NCBI GenBank assembly: GCA_900316265.1
Contig: ONCH01000004.1
Coordinates: 62,001-126,000, forward strand
DNA: 64,000 nucleotides
Direction: 5' to 3'
Origin: an uncultured Prevotellaceae bacterium
GTDB taxonomy: Bacteria; Bacteroidota; Bacteroidia; Bacteroidales; Bacteroidaceae
Program-made: the position numbers and the translations under genes
Notes under the pieces: model-generated
What the model saw: only the letters and a program-made list of their open reading frames with translations
Database searches by the model: none
Told to the model about the DNA's origin: nothing
Part shown: piece by piece, positions 57,573-64,000 of the stretch
How positions within the stretch are numbered: position 1 is the stretch's first letter
Layout: every line of letters starts with the position of its first letter

Positions 57573-57634
57573 ACCATACGGCTACGTACCTCGCGACTAT
57601 TTGAATCTCGAGATGCGCCACCAATATGTATTGT
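57573..57634 (-). promoter_or_regulatory. trp attenuator 1:2 hairpin
   Basis: On the minus strand CGCATCTCG, which directly follows the two Trp codons, pairs with CGAGGTACG (one mismatch). CATATTGG, which includes the first Trp codon, pairs with CCGTATG (one bulge). A ribosome stalled at the Trp codons would disrupt this stem and free the downstream half to form the antiterminator. Confidence 0.75.
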
Positions 57635-57650
57635 TCATTGACTGTTTCAT
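57597..57650 (-). CDS. trpL: trp leader peptide
   Basis: A short reading frame encodes MKQSMNNTYWWRISRFK and stop, or 13 residues if started at the second ATG (57636-57638). The two adjacent Trp codons lie at 57618-57623. It begins about 20 nt after the predicted transcription start and ends 45 bp before the terminator stem. Two tandem Trp codons in 17, in front of a complete trp operon, is the signature of ribosome-mediated attenuation. Confidence 0.85.
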   Translation of the reverse strand: MKQSMNNTYWWRISRFK

Positions 57651-57675
57651 TGTCTGTTTATTTCTGTTTCGGTGG

Positions 57676-57707
57676 CAAAAGTACACACATTATTTCAAAT
57701 ATGCAAA
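57676..57707 (-). promoter_or_regulatory. trp operon promoter
   Basis: TTTG (57704-57707), 20 nt, TACTTTTG (57676-57683) on the minus strand. The predicted start near 57669 places the whole attenuator in the about 187-nt leader. Confidence 0.8.
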
Positions 57708-57765
57708 TTTTTTCGTTGAAAATTTTATAAATTGAAAGAAAAAGTATGATTTTGCCGACAAAATG

Positions 57766-58752
57766 TTATTGTAATGGTGGAAATTGGGCGTCAATAGCAA
57801 AGCTTATTCCCAATTGACCAACGGATGTGGATGTTAGATTGCCCCGTATATATACCAGCTGATTATGATTTTCCGGGTGGTCTTTTAGATTCGCTGTGTC
57901 TTTCGCATATTGATATTTCGTACTAAAGACAACAGGGAACAAACCTTCGTAATCATTCATATCTTTAATATGCTGGATGTCTTCTGCAGTCACGGGGCTC
58001 TCTGCCAGAATAATAGCTGTATCACTGTCAAAGGGCGCTTCGAAGTCCATGCTTCCCATGCTTCTCTTGGCGGAGGCAATGATATACCCTTTTACCCAAA
58101 TGATATGGTCACGAAGGGAGTTGTCGCTCAGCGCTTGCGCTATGGTATATACAGGGTTCCCGTTAATCATATCAATGTCAGGATTATCAGGATTGTTTGG
58201 ATTATCCGGGTCATCTGGGTTGTTGGGATTGTCTGGGTCGTCTGGTTTTTCTGGATCAACCTGCTCATTGGGGTCGCCAATCCAGATATTTTTGACTTCC
58301 TTGAGGCCTGGCGCACTCATGTATTGTTTGCGAATGCCGTGGATATAGACGAAGTTGTTCCAACGGTCAGCATTCTCCTGAAGATTAAAACTGGCACTGA
58401 TGCCTTTGGCTGCATCGGACAGTGAGATGGGCATGAGGTAAGTAAACTCTTGTTCGTCGGTACCGTCAGATGGTTCGTCAGACAATAGAATAGCTGTCTT
58501 GCCTGCAAAAGGTTTCTTGAAATCGGCATTTTTGATGCTACTTTCTGCTGCTGCCACGATGTAGCCTTTCACCGTTATCCAGTAGCCAGGTTCAACATCC
58601 ATGGCTTCAGCAACCGTCAGTGCATCTCTCTTGATGTCGTCCGTTAATTCATCAGAAGAATTAGCAACAGGAGTGTCGCTTGCCAGTTCTTTTTCGCAAC
58701 TTATTAGGGCGAAAAGAAGAAAAAACGAAAAAAAAAGCCGAAAAATTTGCAT
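57766..58752 (-). CDS. Lipoprotein with two DUF6359-like domains
   Basis: This 328-aa lipoprotein has a signal ending at Cys19 (ALISCEKE) and two homologous domains of about 115 residues (about 45-160 and 200-325). Each has the pattern W-x-VKGYI(V/I)A-A-(E/K)xS followed by (K/E)(K/A)PF and TAI(L/I)L. They are joined by a linker of PDDPDNPNN-type repeats. The small beta domains resemble the DUF6359/OB-like folds found in Bacteroidales surface lipoproteins. The function is unknown. Its start codon overlaps the -33 element of a plus-strand promoter, and no promoter for itself is visible. Confidence 0.65.
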   Translation of the reverse strand: MQIFRLFFSFFLLFALISCEKELASDTPVANSSDELTDDIKRDALTVAEAMDVEPGYWITVKGYIVAAAESSIKNADFKKPFAGKTAILLSDEPSDGTDEQEFTYLMPISLSDAAKGISASFNLQENADRWNNFVYIHGIRKQYMSAPGLKEVKNIWIGDPNEQVDPEKPDDPDNPNNPDDPDNPNNPDNPDIDMINGNPVYTIAQALSDNSLRDHIIWVKGYIIASAKRSMGSMDFEAPFDSDTAIILAESPVTAEDIQHIKDMNDYEGLFPVVFSTKYQYAKDTANLKDHPENHNQLVYIRGNLTSTSVGQLGISFAIDAQFPPLQ

Positions 58753-58777
58753 TTTAGCTGATTATTGTCTATATTTG
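58746..58777 (+). promoter_or_regulatory. Promoter of the candidate small RNA
   Basis: TTTG (58746-58749), exactly 20 nt, TATATTTG (58770-58777) on the plus strand, between two minus-strand genes. No plus-strand gene follows for over 1 kb, and a terminator lies 57 bp downstream. Confidence 0.7.
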
Positions 58778-58783
58778 CCCCCG

Positions 58784-58866
58784 ATAAGCCTTACGTAGGC
58801 ATTTGCCACGACACTTATCACATATTTATAGTCGAGGTTGGTAGCGTCCTGCACCAACCTCTTTTG
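58784..58866 (+). ncRNA. Candidate small regulatory RNA
   Basis: A full promoter and an intrinsic terminator frame about 83 nt without coding capacity. Internal pairing is visible: GATAAG with CTTATC encloses GCCT-TACGT-AGGC, and then the terminator stem follows. It lies between a lipoprotein gene and the ROK kinase gene, both on the other strand, and is antisense to any readthrough from the latter. I recognise no known family. Confidence 0.6.
58834..58865 (+). terminator. Intrinsic terminator of the candidate small RNA
   Basis: GAGGTTGGT and ACCAACCTC form a perfect 9-bp stem with a 10-nt loop, followed by TTTT. On the minus strand the stem is followed by GACTATAA, so it is a better terminator in the plus direction. 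Confidence 0.75.
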
Positions 58867-58882
58867 CTATAAATACGTTTAT

Positions 58883-59866
58883 TTAAACTTCCCAGCCGAT
58901 AGCTGAAGCACCCAGCACAGCAGCAGATGCTCCGTCGAGTCCGCTGACCAGGAACTGAGCTTTGCCCTTATAGACGTTCATGACGTGTTCGTCGTAGGCA
59001 CGGCGGATAGGATCCATGATCAAATCACCAGCTTTAATCATACCGCCAAAGAAGATGAATGCTTCTGGCGAACAGAAGGTGGCAAAGTCTGCACAAGCCT
59101 CACCCAGCATCTTGCCGGTGAACTCGTATATCTCCTTAGCCAGCTCGTCACCCTTGGAGGCAGCGATAGAAACGTCAAGAGAAGTAATGTCTTCAGGTTT
59201 GATGTCGCGCAGCAATGACGGACGACTGGTCTTGTCGAGCAACTCACGAGCTGTGCGAGCCACACCCGTTGCTGAACAATAGGTCTCCAGACATCCCTTA
59301 CGACCACAGCCACACATGCGGCCTTCCTCGCCACGAACCATGGTGACATGGCCCAACTCACCGGCAAAGCCATCAGAGCCATATACCAGTTGACCGTTGA
59401 CGACAATACCTGAGCCCACACCTGTACCCAAGGTAAGAACGATGAAGTTCTTCATGCCACGGGCAACGCCATAAACCATCTCACCGATGGCAGCAGCGTT
59501 GGCATCATTGGTGACAGCTACGGGGATACCATTCAGTTTCTCGCTGAACATCTTGCCAAGCGGCACTACGCAGTCGTGTGCCCACTTGATGTTGGGAGCA
59601 GTCTCAATGGTACCGTTATAGTAGTTGCCGTTTGGTGCACCCACGCCCATTGATCTGATCTTGTCGATGCCACCAACCTGTTCGATGATAGGTTGCAGAG
59701 CATTGACAGATGCTTCGATAAAGGCTTCGGCAGTATCATACTGCTGGGTTTTGATGGCTGTGGTAGCCTTGATGTCGCCACGCTGGTCAACAATGCCGAA
59801 GACGGCATTGGTACCTCCTAAGTCTAATCCGATGACGTAGGGTTTTATTCCTTGTTGCTCGTTCAT
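58883..59866 (-). CDS. ROK family glucokinase
   Basis: This 327-aa protein has the N-terminal phosphate motif VIGLDLGGTNAVFGIVD, the catalytic Asp region AVTNDANAAAIGE, VLTLGTGVGSGIV, the substrate His in ELGHVTMV, and the zinc-binding CGCGRKGCLETYCS. It phosphorylates glucose or a related sugar with ATP. It could also serve N-acetylhexosamines, since ROK specificity is hard to read. A TATCTTTG element lies at 59905-59912. Confidence 0.9.
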   Translation of the reverse strand: MNEQQGIKPYVIGLDLGGTNAVFGIVDQRGDIKATTAIKTQQYDTAEAFIEASVNALQPIIEQVGGIDKIRSMGVGAPNGNYYNGTIETAPNIKWAHDCVVPLGKMFSEKLNGIPVAVTNDANAAAIGEMVYGVARGMKNFIVLTLGTGVGSGIVVNGQLVYGSDGFAGELGHVTMVRGEEGRMCGCGRKGCLETYCSATGVARTARELLDKTSRPSLLRDIKPEDITSLDVSIAASKGDELAKEIYEFTGKMLGEACADFATFCSPEAFIFFGGMIKAGDLIMDPIRRAYDEHVMNVYKGKAQFLVSGLDGASAAVLGASAIGWEV

Positions 59867-59904
59867 AGTAGTATTTATATTCTGTTTGTTGCTTTTCTAC
59901 GATG

Positions 59905-59912
59905 CAAAGATA
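59905..59912 (-). promoter_or_regulatory. -7 element of the ROK kinase gene
   Basis: TATCTTTG on the minus strand, 38 bp upstream of the ATG and divergent from the LysE gene. Confidence 0.55.
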
Positions 59913-59986
59913 GTCATTTCTTCATAAAACTCACCCTGTTTAACTCCCTTTAACTTAATGCAATGATATATGTCAATAATAAATTG

Positions 59987-59994
59987 TACCTTTG
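59987..59994 (+). promoter_or_regulatory. -7 element of the LysE-type gene
   Basis: TACCTTTG ends only 9 bp before the ATG at 60004, so the predicted 5' leader is 0-4 nt. This suggests a leaderless or nearly leaderless message. Confidence 0.55.
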
Positions 59995-60003
59995 CACTCA
60001 GAT

Positions 60004-60669
60004 ATGCCATTTCCACTACATATAAATATTGTCGATCTGGTGTTCAAGGGCATGCTGATAGGCATGGTAGCCTCTGCACCGATGGGACCGGTAGGCATCC
60101 TTTGTGTACAGCGTACGTTGAACAAGGGACGCTGGTATGGTTTTGTGACAGGTATTGGTGCAGCCATTAGTGATATCATCTATGCTGGTATTACTGGTTT
60201 TGGTATGGCCTTTGTCATGGATTTTGTCAACAACGATCAGAATAAGTTCTATCTACAGATTATCGGTTCAGCATTGCTGTTGGGCTTTGGTATCTATACC
60301 TACCGTATAGACCCTACGAAGAACATGCGTAAGTCGGGGCTGCAGCGAGGTACTATTTGGTACAATACGTGGACGGCATTTCTGGTGACGTTCTCCAATC
60401 CGCTGATTATATTCCTCTTCATGGCATTGTTTGCCCAGTTTGCCTTCGTCATCCCCGACCATCCGTTTGAGATGCTCATTGGTTTTGCCAGCATTGTGGG
60501 AGGAGCACTGCTGTGGTGGTATGGTCTGTCGTGGTTGGTAGACAAGATACGTACTATCTTTGATGCTCAAGGCATACGCATCATCAATCGTATCATTGGT
60601 GCTGTGGTCATCATCTTCTCTTTCGTGTCGCTCTTCGGCACGGTGACGAATCTGTTCAGATTCTTTTAA
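60004..60669 (+). CDS. LysE family exporter
   Basis: The start is taken at the ATG 60004-60006 (MPFPLHINIVDLVFKGMLIG), giving 221 aa. A TTG further upstream lies inside the promoter. Six hydrophobic segments and the family motif SAPMGPVGILCVQRTL near residue 25 identify a LysE/RhtB-type transporter, which exports amino acids or related small molecules. FLVTFSNPLIIFLFMA in the fourth helix fits. The substrate is unknown. The DUF4924 gene follows after 43 bp of AACGTGAT-type repeat. Confidence 0.88.
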   Translation: MPFPLHINIVDLVFKGMLIGMVASAPMGPVGILCVQRTLNKGRWYGFVTGIGAAISDIIYAGITGFGMAFVMDFVNNDQNKFYLQIIGSALLLGFGIYTYRIDPTKNMRKSGLQRGTIWYNTWTAFLVTFSNPLIIFLFMALFAQFAFVIPDHPFEMLIGFASIVGGALLWWYGLSWLVDKIRTIFDAQGIRIINRIIGAVVIIFSFVSLFGTVTNLFRFF

Positions 60670-60712
60670 TTTTTAACGTGATAACGTTATAACATAATAA
60701 CGACAAGATACA

Positions 60713-61258
60713 ATGTTTATAGCTAACGAATTACGCAAGACCAATATTGCCGAATACCTGCTGTATATGTGGCAGGTGGAGGATACCATTCGTGCCTTTG
60801 ACTGTTCCATCAGCCGCATTCGTCGCGAGTATATCGACCGCTTCGACTATACTGATGAACAGAAAGAAGACGAGGCCGACTGGTTTGGTAACCTTATTCG
60901 CATGATGAACCAAGAGGGCTCTCGCGAACAAGGACACCTGCAGATAAACAAGGTTACCATGCAGACACTCTCTGAGTTGCATAGCCAGCTGTTGTCATCG
61001 CCAAAGTTCCCATTCTATAATGCGGAGTACTACAAGGTGCTGCCGTTCATCGTGGAGTTGCGCAACCATGGTGCCAACAAAGAAGAGAATGAGATAGAGA
61101 CCTGTTTCAATGCACTCTATGGAACCATGCTGCTCCGTCTGCAGAAGAAGGAGATTACTGCCAATACACAGGCTGCTGTCAAGGAGATTACTACCTTTAT
61201 CGGCATGCTCTCTGATTATTACAAGAAAGATAAAGAAGAAGGACTGAAATTTGAATAA
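60713..61258 (+). CDS. DUF4924 family protein
   Basis: This 181-aa helical cytoplasmic protein begins MFIANELRKTNIAEYLLYMWQ, characteristic of DUF4924, a Bacteroidetes family of unknown function. It has no signal peptide or catalytic motif. The gene ends 1 bp before rfbD, so LysE-DUF4924-rfbD-BaiN probably form one unit. Confidence 0.8.
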   Translation: MFIANELRKTNIAEYLLYMWQVEDTIRAFDCSISRIRREYIDRFDYTDEQKEDEADWFGNLIRMMNQEGSREQGHLQINKVTMQTLSELHSQLLSSPKFPFYNAEYYKVLPFIVELRNHGANKEENEIETCFNALYGTMLLRLQKKEITANTQAAVKEITTFIGMLSDYYKKDKEEGLKFE

Positions 61259-62107
61259 ATGAATATTTTGATTACCGGCTGTAATGGCCAATTAGGAAAT
61301 GAGATGCAGCTGCTGGAGCAGGAGAATCCGCAGCACACCTATTATAATACGGATGTCGCAGAGTTGGATATCACCGACCAGACGGCTATCGAACAGTTTG
61401 TCAATGATAATCATATTGACGGTATCGTCAACTGTGCCGCCTATACTGCTGTCGACAAGGCTGAAGACAATGAAGAACTCTGTACCAAACTGAATGCGGA
61501 GGCCCCTGCTTATCTGGCTCATGCCATCGGCAAGCGTGGCGGTTGGATGATACAGATTTCTACTGACTACGTATTTGATGGTACGAATCATACTCCTTAT
61601 ACCGAGGACGAGGATACCTGTCCTAACAGTGTCTATGGTAAGACCAAACTCGTCGGTGAATTGAATGTGCAGAAGCTCTGCGAACGTTCGATGATTATCC
61701 GTACGGCGTGGCTCTACAGCACCTTTGGCAATAATTTCGTGAAGACGATGATACGCCTGGGCAATGAGAAACCAGAGCTTGGTGTCATCTTCGACCAGAT
61801 TGGTACACCAACTTATGCTCGCGACTTGGCTCGTGTTATCATGGTTGCCATCAACAAAGGCATTGTCCCTGGCATCTACCATTTCTCTAACGAGGGTGTT
61901 ATCTCATGGTACGACTTCACGAAGGCCATCCATCGTATTGCTGGCATCACATCGTGTCATGTCCGTCCGTTGCATACCTCTGAATATCCCACTCCTGCAG
62001 CCCGTCCGCACTATTCGGTGCTTGACAAGACAAAGATCAAGCAGACCTACGGCATTGAGGTTCCCTATTGGGAAGAGTCACTGCGCGAGTGTATCGCCAA
62101 GCTATGA
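61259..62107 (+). CDS. rfbD: dTDP-4-dehydrorhamnose reductase
   Basis: This 282-aa extended SDR has ILITGCNGQLGNEMQ, DITDQTAIEQFV, VNCAAYTAVDKAE, ISTDYVFDG, the YxxxK in NSVYGKTKLVGE and QIGTPTYARDLA. It makes dTDP-L-rhamnose. No rfbA, rfbB or rfbC gene is in view, so the pathway genes are dispersed. The stop overlaps the next start (ATGA). Confidence 0.94.
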   Translation: MNILITGCNGQLGNEMQLLEQENPQHTYYNTDVAELDITDQTAIEQFVNDNHIDGIVNCAAYTAVDKAEDNEELCTKLNAEAPAYLAHAIGKRGGWMIQISTDYVFDGTNHTPYTEDEDTCPNSVYGKTKLVGELNVQKLCERSMIIRTAWLYSTFGNNFVKTMIRLGNEKPELGVIFDQIGTPTYARDLARVIMVAINKGIVPGIYHFSNEGVISWYDFTKAIHRIAGITSCHVRPLHTSEYPTPAARPHYSVLDKTKIKQTYGIEVPYWEESLRECIAKL

Positions 62108-63282
62108 AGACGGCAGTCGTTGGTGGCGGGGCAGCCGGTTTCTTCCTGGCAGTCAACCTGAAAGAGATAATGCCTGACATGGCGGTCGTCATCTTCGAGC
62201 GTAGCCACCATGTGCTGGCAAAGGTGGAGGTTAGTGGTGGCGGACGTTGTAACTGTACCAACTCTTTCGCTTCAGTCAGTGATTTGTCGCAAGTCTATCC
62301 CCGTGGTCACCGCCTGCTGAAACGCCTATTCAACAACTTTGACTACCAGGATGCCTATCGTTGGTTCGAGGAACATGGTGTGCCTTTGGTGACGCAGGAA
62401 GACCAGTGCGTCTTCCCACAGGCTCAGGACTCACATGCTATCATCGACTGTTTCCTTTCGTTGGCCCGTCGCTACCATATTGAGATTCGTAAGGGTGTCC
62501 ATGTGGGTTCTCTTGACCAGTTGAGTGATTTCGATGATGTTGTAGTGACAACGGGAGGCTCTCCCAAGGGTGAGGGTTTACGTTGGTTGGCTGCCTTGGG
62601 GCATGAGATAGAGGCTCCAGTCCCCTCGTTGTTTACCTTCTCTATTGCTGATGAACACCTGCATGCTCTGCAAGGAACGGTGGTGAATGATGTTACGGCA
62701 ATGATTGCCGGTACGAAGTTTCGTGCCACGGGGCCGTTGCTGATTACCCATTGGGGTGTCAGTGGTCCTGCCATTCTGAAACTGTCGAGTCATGCTGCCC
62801 GTCATCTGGCTGAGCATCAGTATCAAGCATCGCTGAGCGTCCGTTGGTTGGCTATGCAGGATGAGGAGGTTGCTGCTCTTCTGTATGAACAAGGTGTGAA
62901 ACAACCGAAGAAACAGTTGACAACCTATAATCCCTTTGGCCTGCAACAACGCCTGTGGATGTATCTGTTAGAGAAGGCACTGACTTCACGTGCTCAGATA
63001 CGGTGGGCGGAATTGAACAAAAAGGACGTCAACCGTTTGGTCAACGTCCTCTTGAATGATACTTATCAGTTAGCGGGTCGTGCTCCCTTCAAGGATGAGT
63101 TTGTTACCTGTGGCGGCATTTCGCTAAAAGCTGTCAATCCTGCTACATTAGAGAGTAAACACGTTCCTCATCTGTATTTCGCTGGTGAGGTACTCGATAT
63201 TGATGGCGTTACAGGCGGCTTTAATTTCCAGGCGGCATGGACTACTGCCTATACCGTAGCCCAAAGCATCGCTCAGGTCTAA
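62104..63282 (+). CDS. BaiN/HI0933-like FAD-dependent oxidoreductase
   Basis: The start at 62104 gives 392 aa beginning with the FAD motif AVVGGGAAGFFLAVNL; a more upstream start would lie inside rfbD. Further motifs are VEVSGGGRCNCTN, TTGGSPKGEG, LLITHWGVSGPAIL and the C-terminal LYFAGEVLDIDGVTGGFNFQ. The family is NAD(P)/FAD-dependent with mostly unknown substrates. One relative is named BaiN from bile-acid reduction, but that function should not be assumed here. Overlaps rfbD by 4 bp. Confidence 0.9.
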   Translation: MKTAVVGGGAAGFFLAVNLKEIMPDMAVVIFERSHHVLAKVEVSGGGRCNCTNSFASVSDLSQVYPRGHRLLKRLFNNFDYQDAYRWFEEHGVPLVTQEDQCVFPQAQDSHAIIDCFLSLARRYHIEIRKGVHVGSLDQLSDFDDVVVTTGGSPKGEGLRWLAALGHEIEAPVPSLFTFSIADEHLHALQGTVVNDVTAMIAGTKFRATGPLLITHWGVSGPAILKLSSHAARHLAEHQYQASLSVRWLAMQDEEVAALLYEQGVKQPKKQLTTYNPFGLQQRLWMYLLEKALTSRAQIRWAELNKKDVNRLVNVLLNDTYQLAGRAPFKDEFVTCGGISLKAVNPATLESKHVPHLYFAGEVLDIDGVTGGFNFQAAWTTAYTVAQSIAQV

Positions 63283-63300
63283 CCTCTCACTTCTCACCCC

Positions 63301-64000
63301 TTACCCCTCACCACTAACTGTCTTGTTCTGCTTCAGGTCCTCCACGAACTGACTAATCTTCTGCAACTCGCGTGGAATACGGATGTTCTGCGGACAATGT
63401 GGCTCACACTGACCACAACCGATGCAGTGGTCAGCCTGACGCATACGCGGTACGGCACGGTCGAGACCAATCAGGTAGTTACGACGTAGCTTGAAGTACT
63501 CGTCATCCATCTTCAGGCGTGGCAATGTGCCGTCGTTTTTACATTTATTATAATGTACGAAGATGGCAGGGATGTCGATGCCATAAGGACACGGCATACA
63601 GTATTTGCAGTCGTTACACGGAATATTCTCCAGACCGACGATGCGCTCAGCTACATCCTTGTCCAAGAAACGCTGCTCTTCTTCTGTAAGGGGTTCCAGC
63701 GGACAGTATGACAACAGGTTGTCCTTCAGATGTTCCATATAGGTCATACCACTGAGTACGGTGAGCACACCCTCTGGTGTACCTGCATAGCGGAATGCCC
63801 ACGAGGCGACGCTGCGTTCTGGCGCATGACTCTTCAATTCCGTGGCGAGGTATTGTGGCAGGTTAGCCAGACGACCACCTAACAGAGGCTCCATGATAAC
63901 AGCAGGAATACCTTTCTTCTGCAGCTCTGCATACAGGTAGCTGGCATCGACGTTACTGCCATTAATCTCGTTGGCGTAGTCCCAGTCCAGATAGTTCAGC
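63301..64000 (-). CDS. Aldo/keto reductase with C-terminal [4Fe-4S] domain, partial
   Basis: The C-terminal 232 residues are visible and the gene extends past the right edge. LNYLDWDYANEI and GIPAVIMEPLLGGRLANLP belong to the aldo/keto reductase barrel. The C-terminus carries two cysteine clusters: CNDCKYCMPCPYGIDIP and HCIGCGQCEPHCPQNI, the latter a ferredoxin-type [4Fe-4S] motif. Such proteins are probably electron-linked oxidoreductases common in anaerobes. The gap to the BaiN-like gene is a CTCACTTCTCACC-type repeat. Confidence 0.88.
   Translation of the reverse strand, partial: LNYLDWDYANEINGSNVDASYLYAELQKKGIPAVIMEPLLGGRLANLPQYLATELKSHAPERSVASWAFRYAGTPEGVLTVLSGMTYMEHLKDNLLSYCPLEPLTEEEQRFLDKDVAERIVGLENIPCNDCKYCMPCPYGIDIPAIFVHYNKCKNDGTLPRLKMDDEYFKLRRNYLIGLDRAVPRMRQADHCIGCGQCEPHCPQNIRIPRELQKISQFVEDLKQNKTVSGEG

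Noticed and set aside
57550-57735. Plus-strand 61-aa frame with a TTG start over the trp leader
   Set aside because: It is antisense to the leader peptide and hairpins, whose arrangement explains the sequence better.
1-64000. Mobile elements, phage genes, rRNA, CRISPR or origin of replication
   Set aside because: I looked for transposase, integrase and recombinase frames, rRNA-like sequence and regular short repeats with spacers and saw none.

Overview
The window looks like chromosomal DNA of an anaerobic Bacteroidales bacterium, most likely Prevotella/Segatella. The evidence is a SusC/SusD polysaccharide-utilisation locus, Bacteroidales-type families (DUF5606, DUF4924, DUF4957/5123, NusB of about 318 aa), an oxygen-independent ribonucleotide reductase, and repeated promoters of the Bacteroidetes form TTTG-N20-TAnnTTTG. 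I see no rRNA, insertion sequence, integrase, phage gene or CRISPR array. One tRNA (Gln-UUG) is present.

Layout. 1-3.2 kb (minus): a GT87-like transferase (cut by the edge), a GT2 polyprenol-phosphate glycosyltransferase and a NodB-type deacetylase, then HIT protein and GreA. 3.2-3.6 kb: a divergent regulatory region with a promoter-terminator pair that may make a small RNA. 3.6-9.9 kb: dcuA (+), then a minus-strand cluster flotillin / DUF3857 / epimerase / PAP2. 10-15.8 kb (+): rnr, a SIMPL protein, nrdD (frameshifted) and nrdG. 15.9-21.4 kb (minus): a four-gene sensory operon made of a periplasmic NMT1/THI5-like binding protein, a Cache-HAMP protein with a degenerate HisKA domain, an intact paralogous histidine kinase and a TPR lipoprotein, with no permease, ATPase or response regulator beside it. 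21.5-30.3 kb (minus): sulfatase-like membrane transferase, miaB, a short-chain dehydrogenase, tRNA-Gln, tyrS, and nusB-yajC-ybbR-coaE-DUF5606. 30.6-33.2 kb (+): rplY, pth, an Hsp15-like gene and a Ca/Na antiporter.

33.2-51 kb is a pectin (homogalacturonan) locus: the operon susC-susD-surface protein-PL1 lyase, a 1335-aa multidomain CE8 pectin esterase, a small PH-like/HTH gene pair, and the operon GH28-GH105 fusion plus PL1 lyase. The three pectin transcription units share a palindromic motif (about CGTAAACGTTTGCG) upstream of the promoter, and in two of them the spacing is identical at 43 bp.

51-57.7 kb is a complete tryptophan operon, trpB-E-G-D-C-F-A. Its leader has the parts of a classical attenuator: a 13-17-codon leader peptide with tandem Trp codons, a 1:2 hairpin over those codons, and a terminator hairpin just before trpB. 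At its other end, the probable trp terminator contains the GH28 promoter in its loop. 57.7-64 kb: a two-domain lipoprotein, a candidate small RNA, a ROK glucokinase, a LysE-type exporter, DUF4924, rfbD, a BaiN-like flavoprotein and a partial ferredoxin-type aldo/keto reductase.

A further pattern is short degenerate tandem repeats (7-11 nt period, different unit at each site) at many gene junctions and inside a few genes. All functional statements rest on reading motifs by eye. No database search was run.
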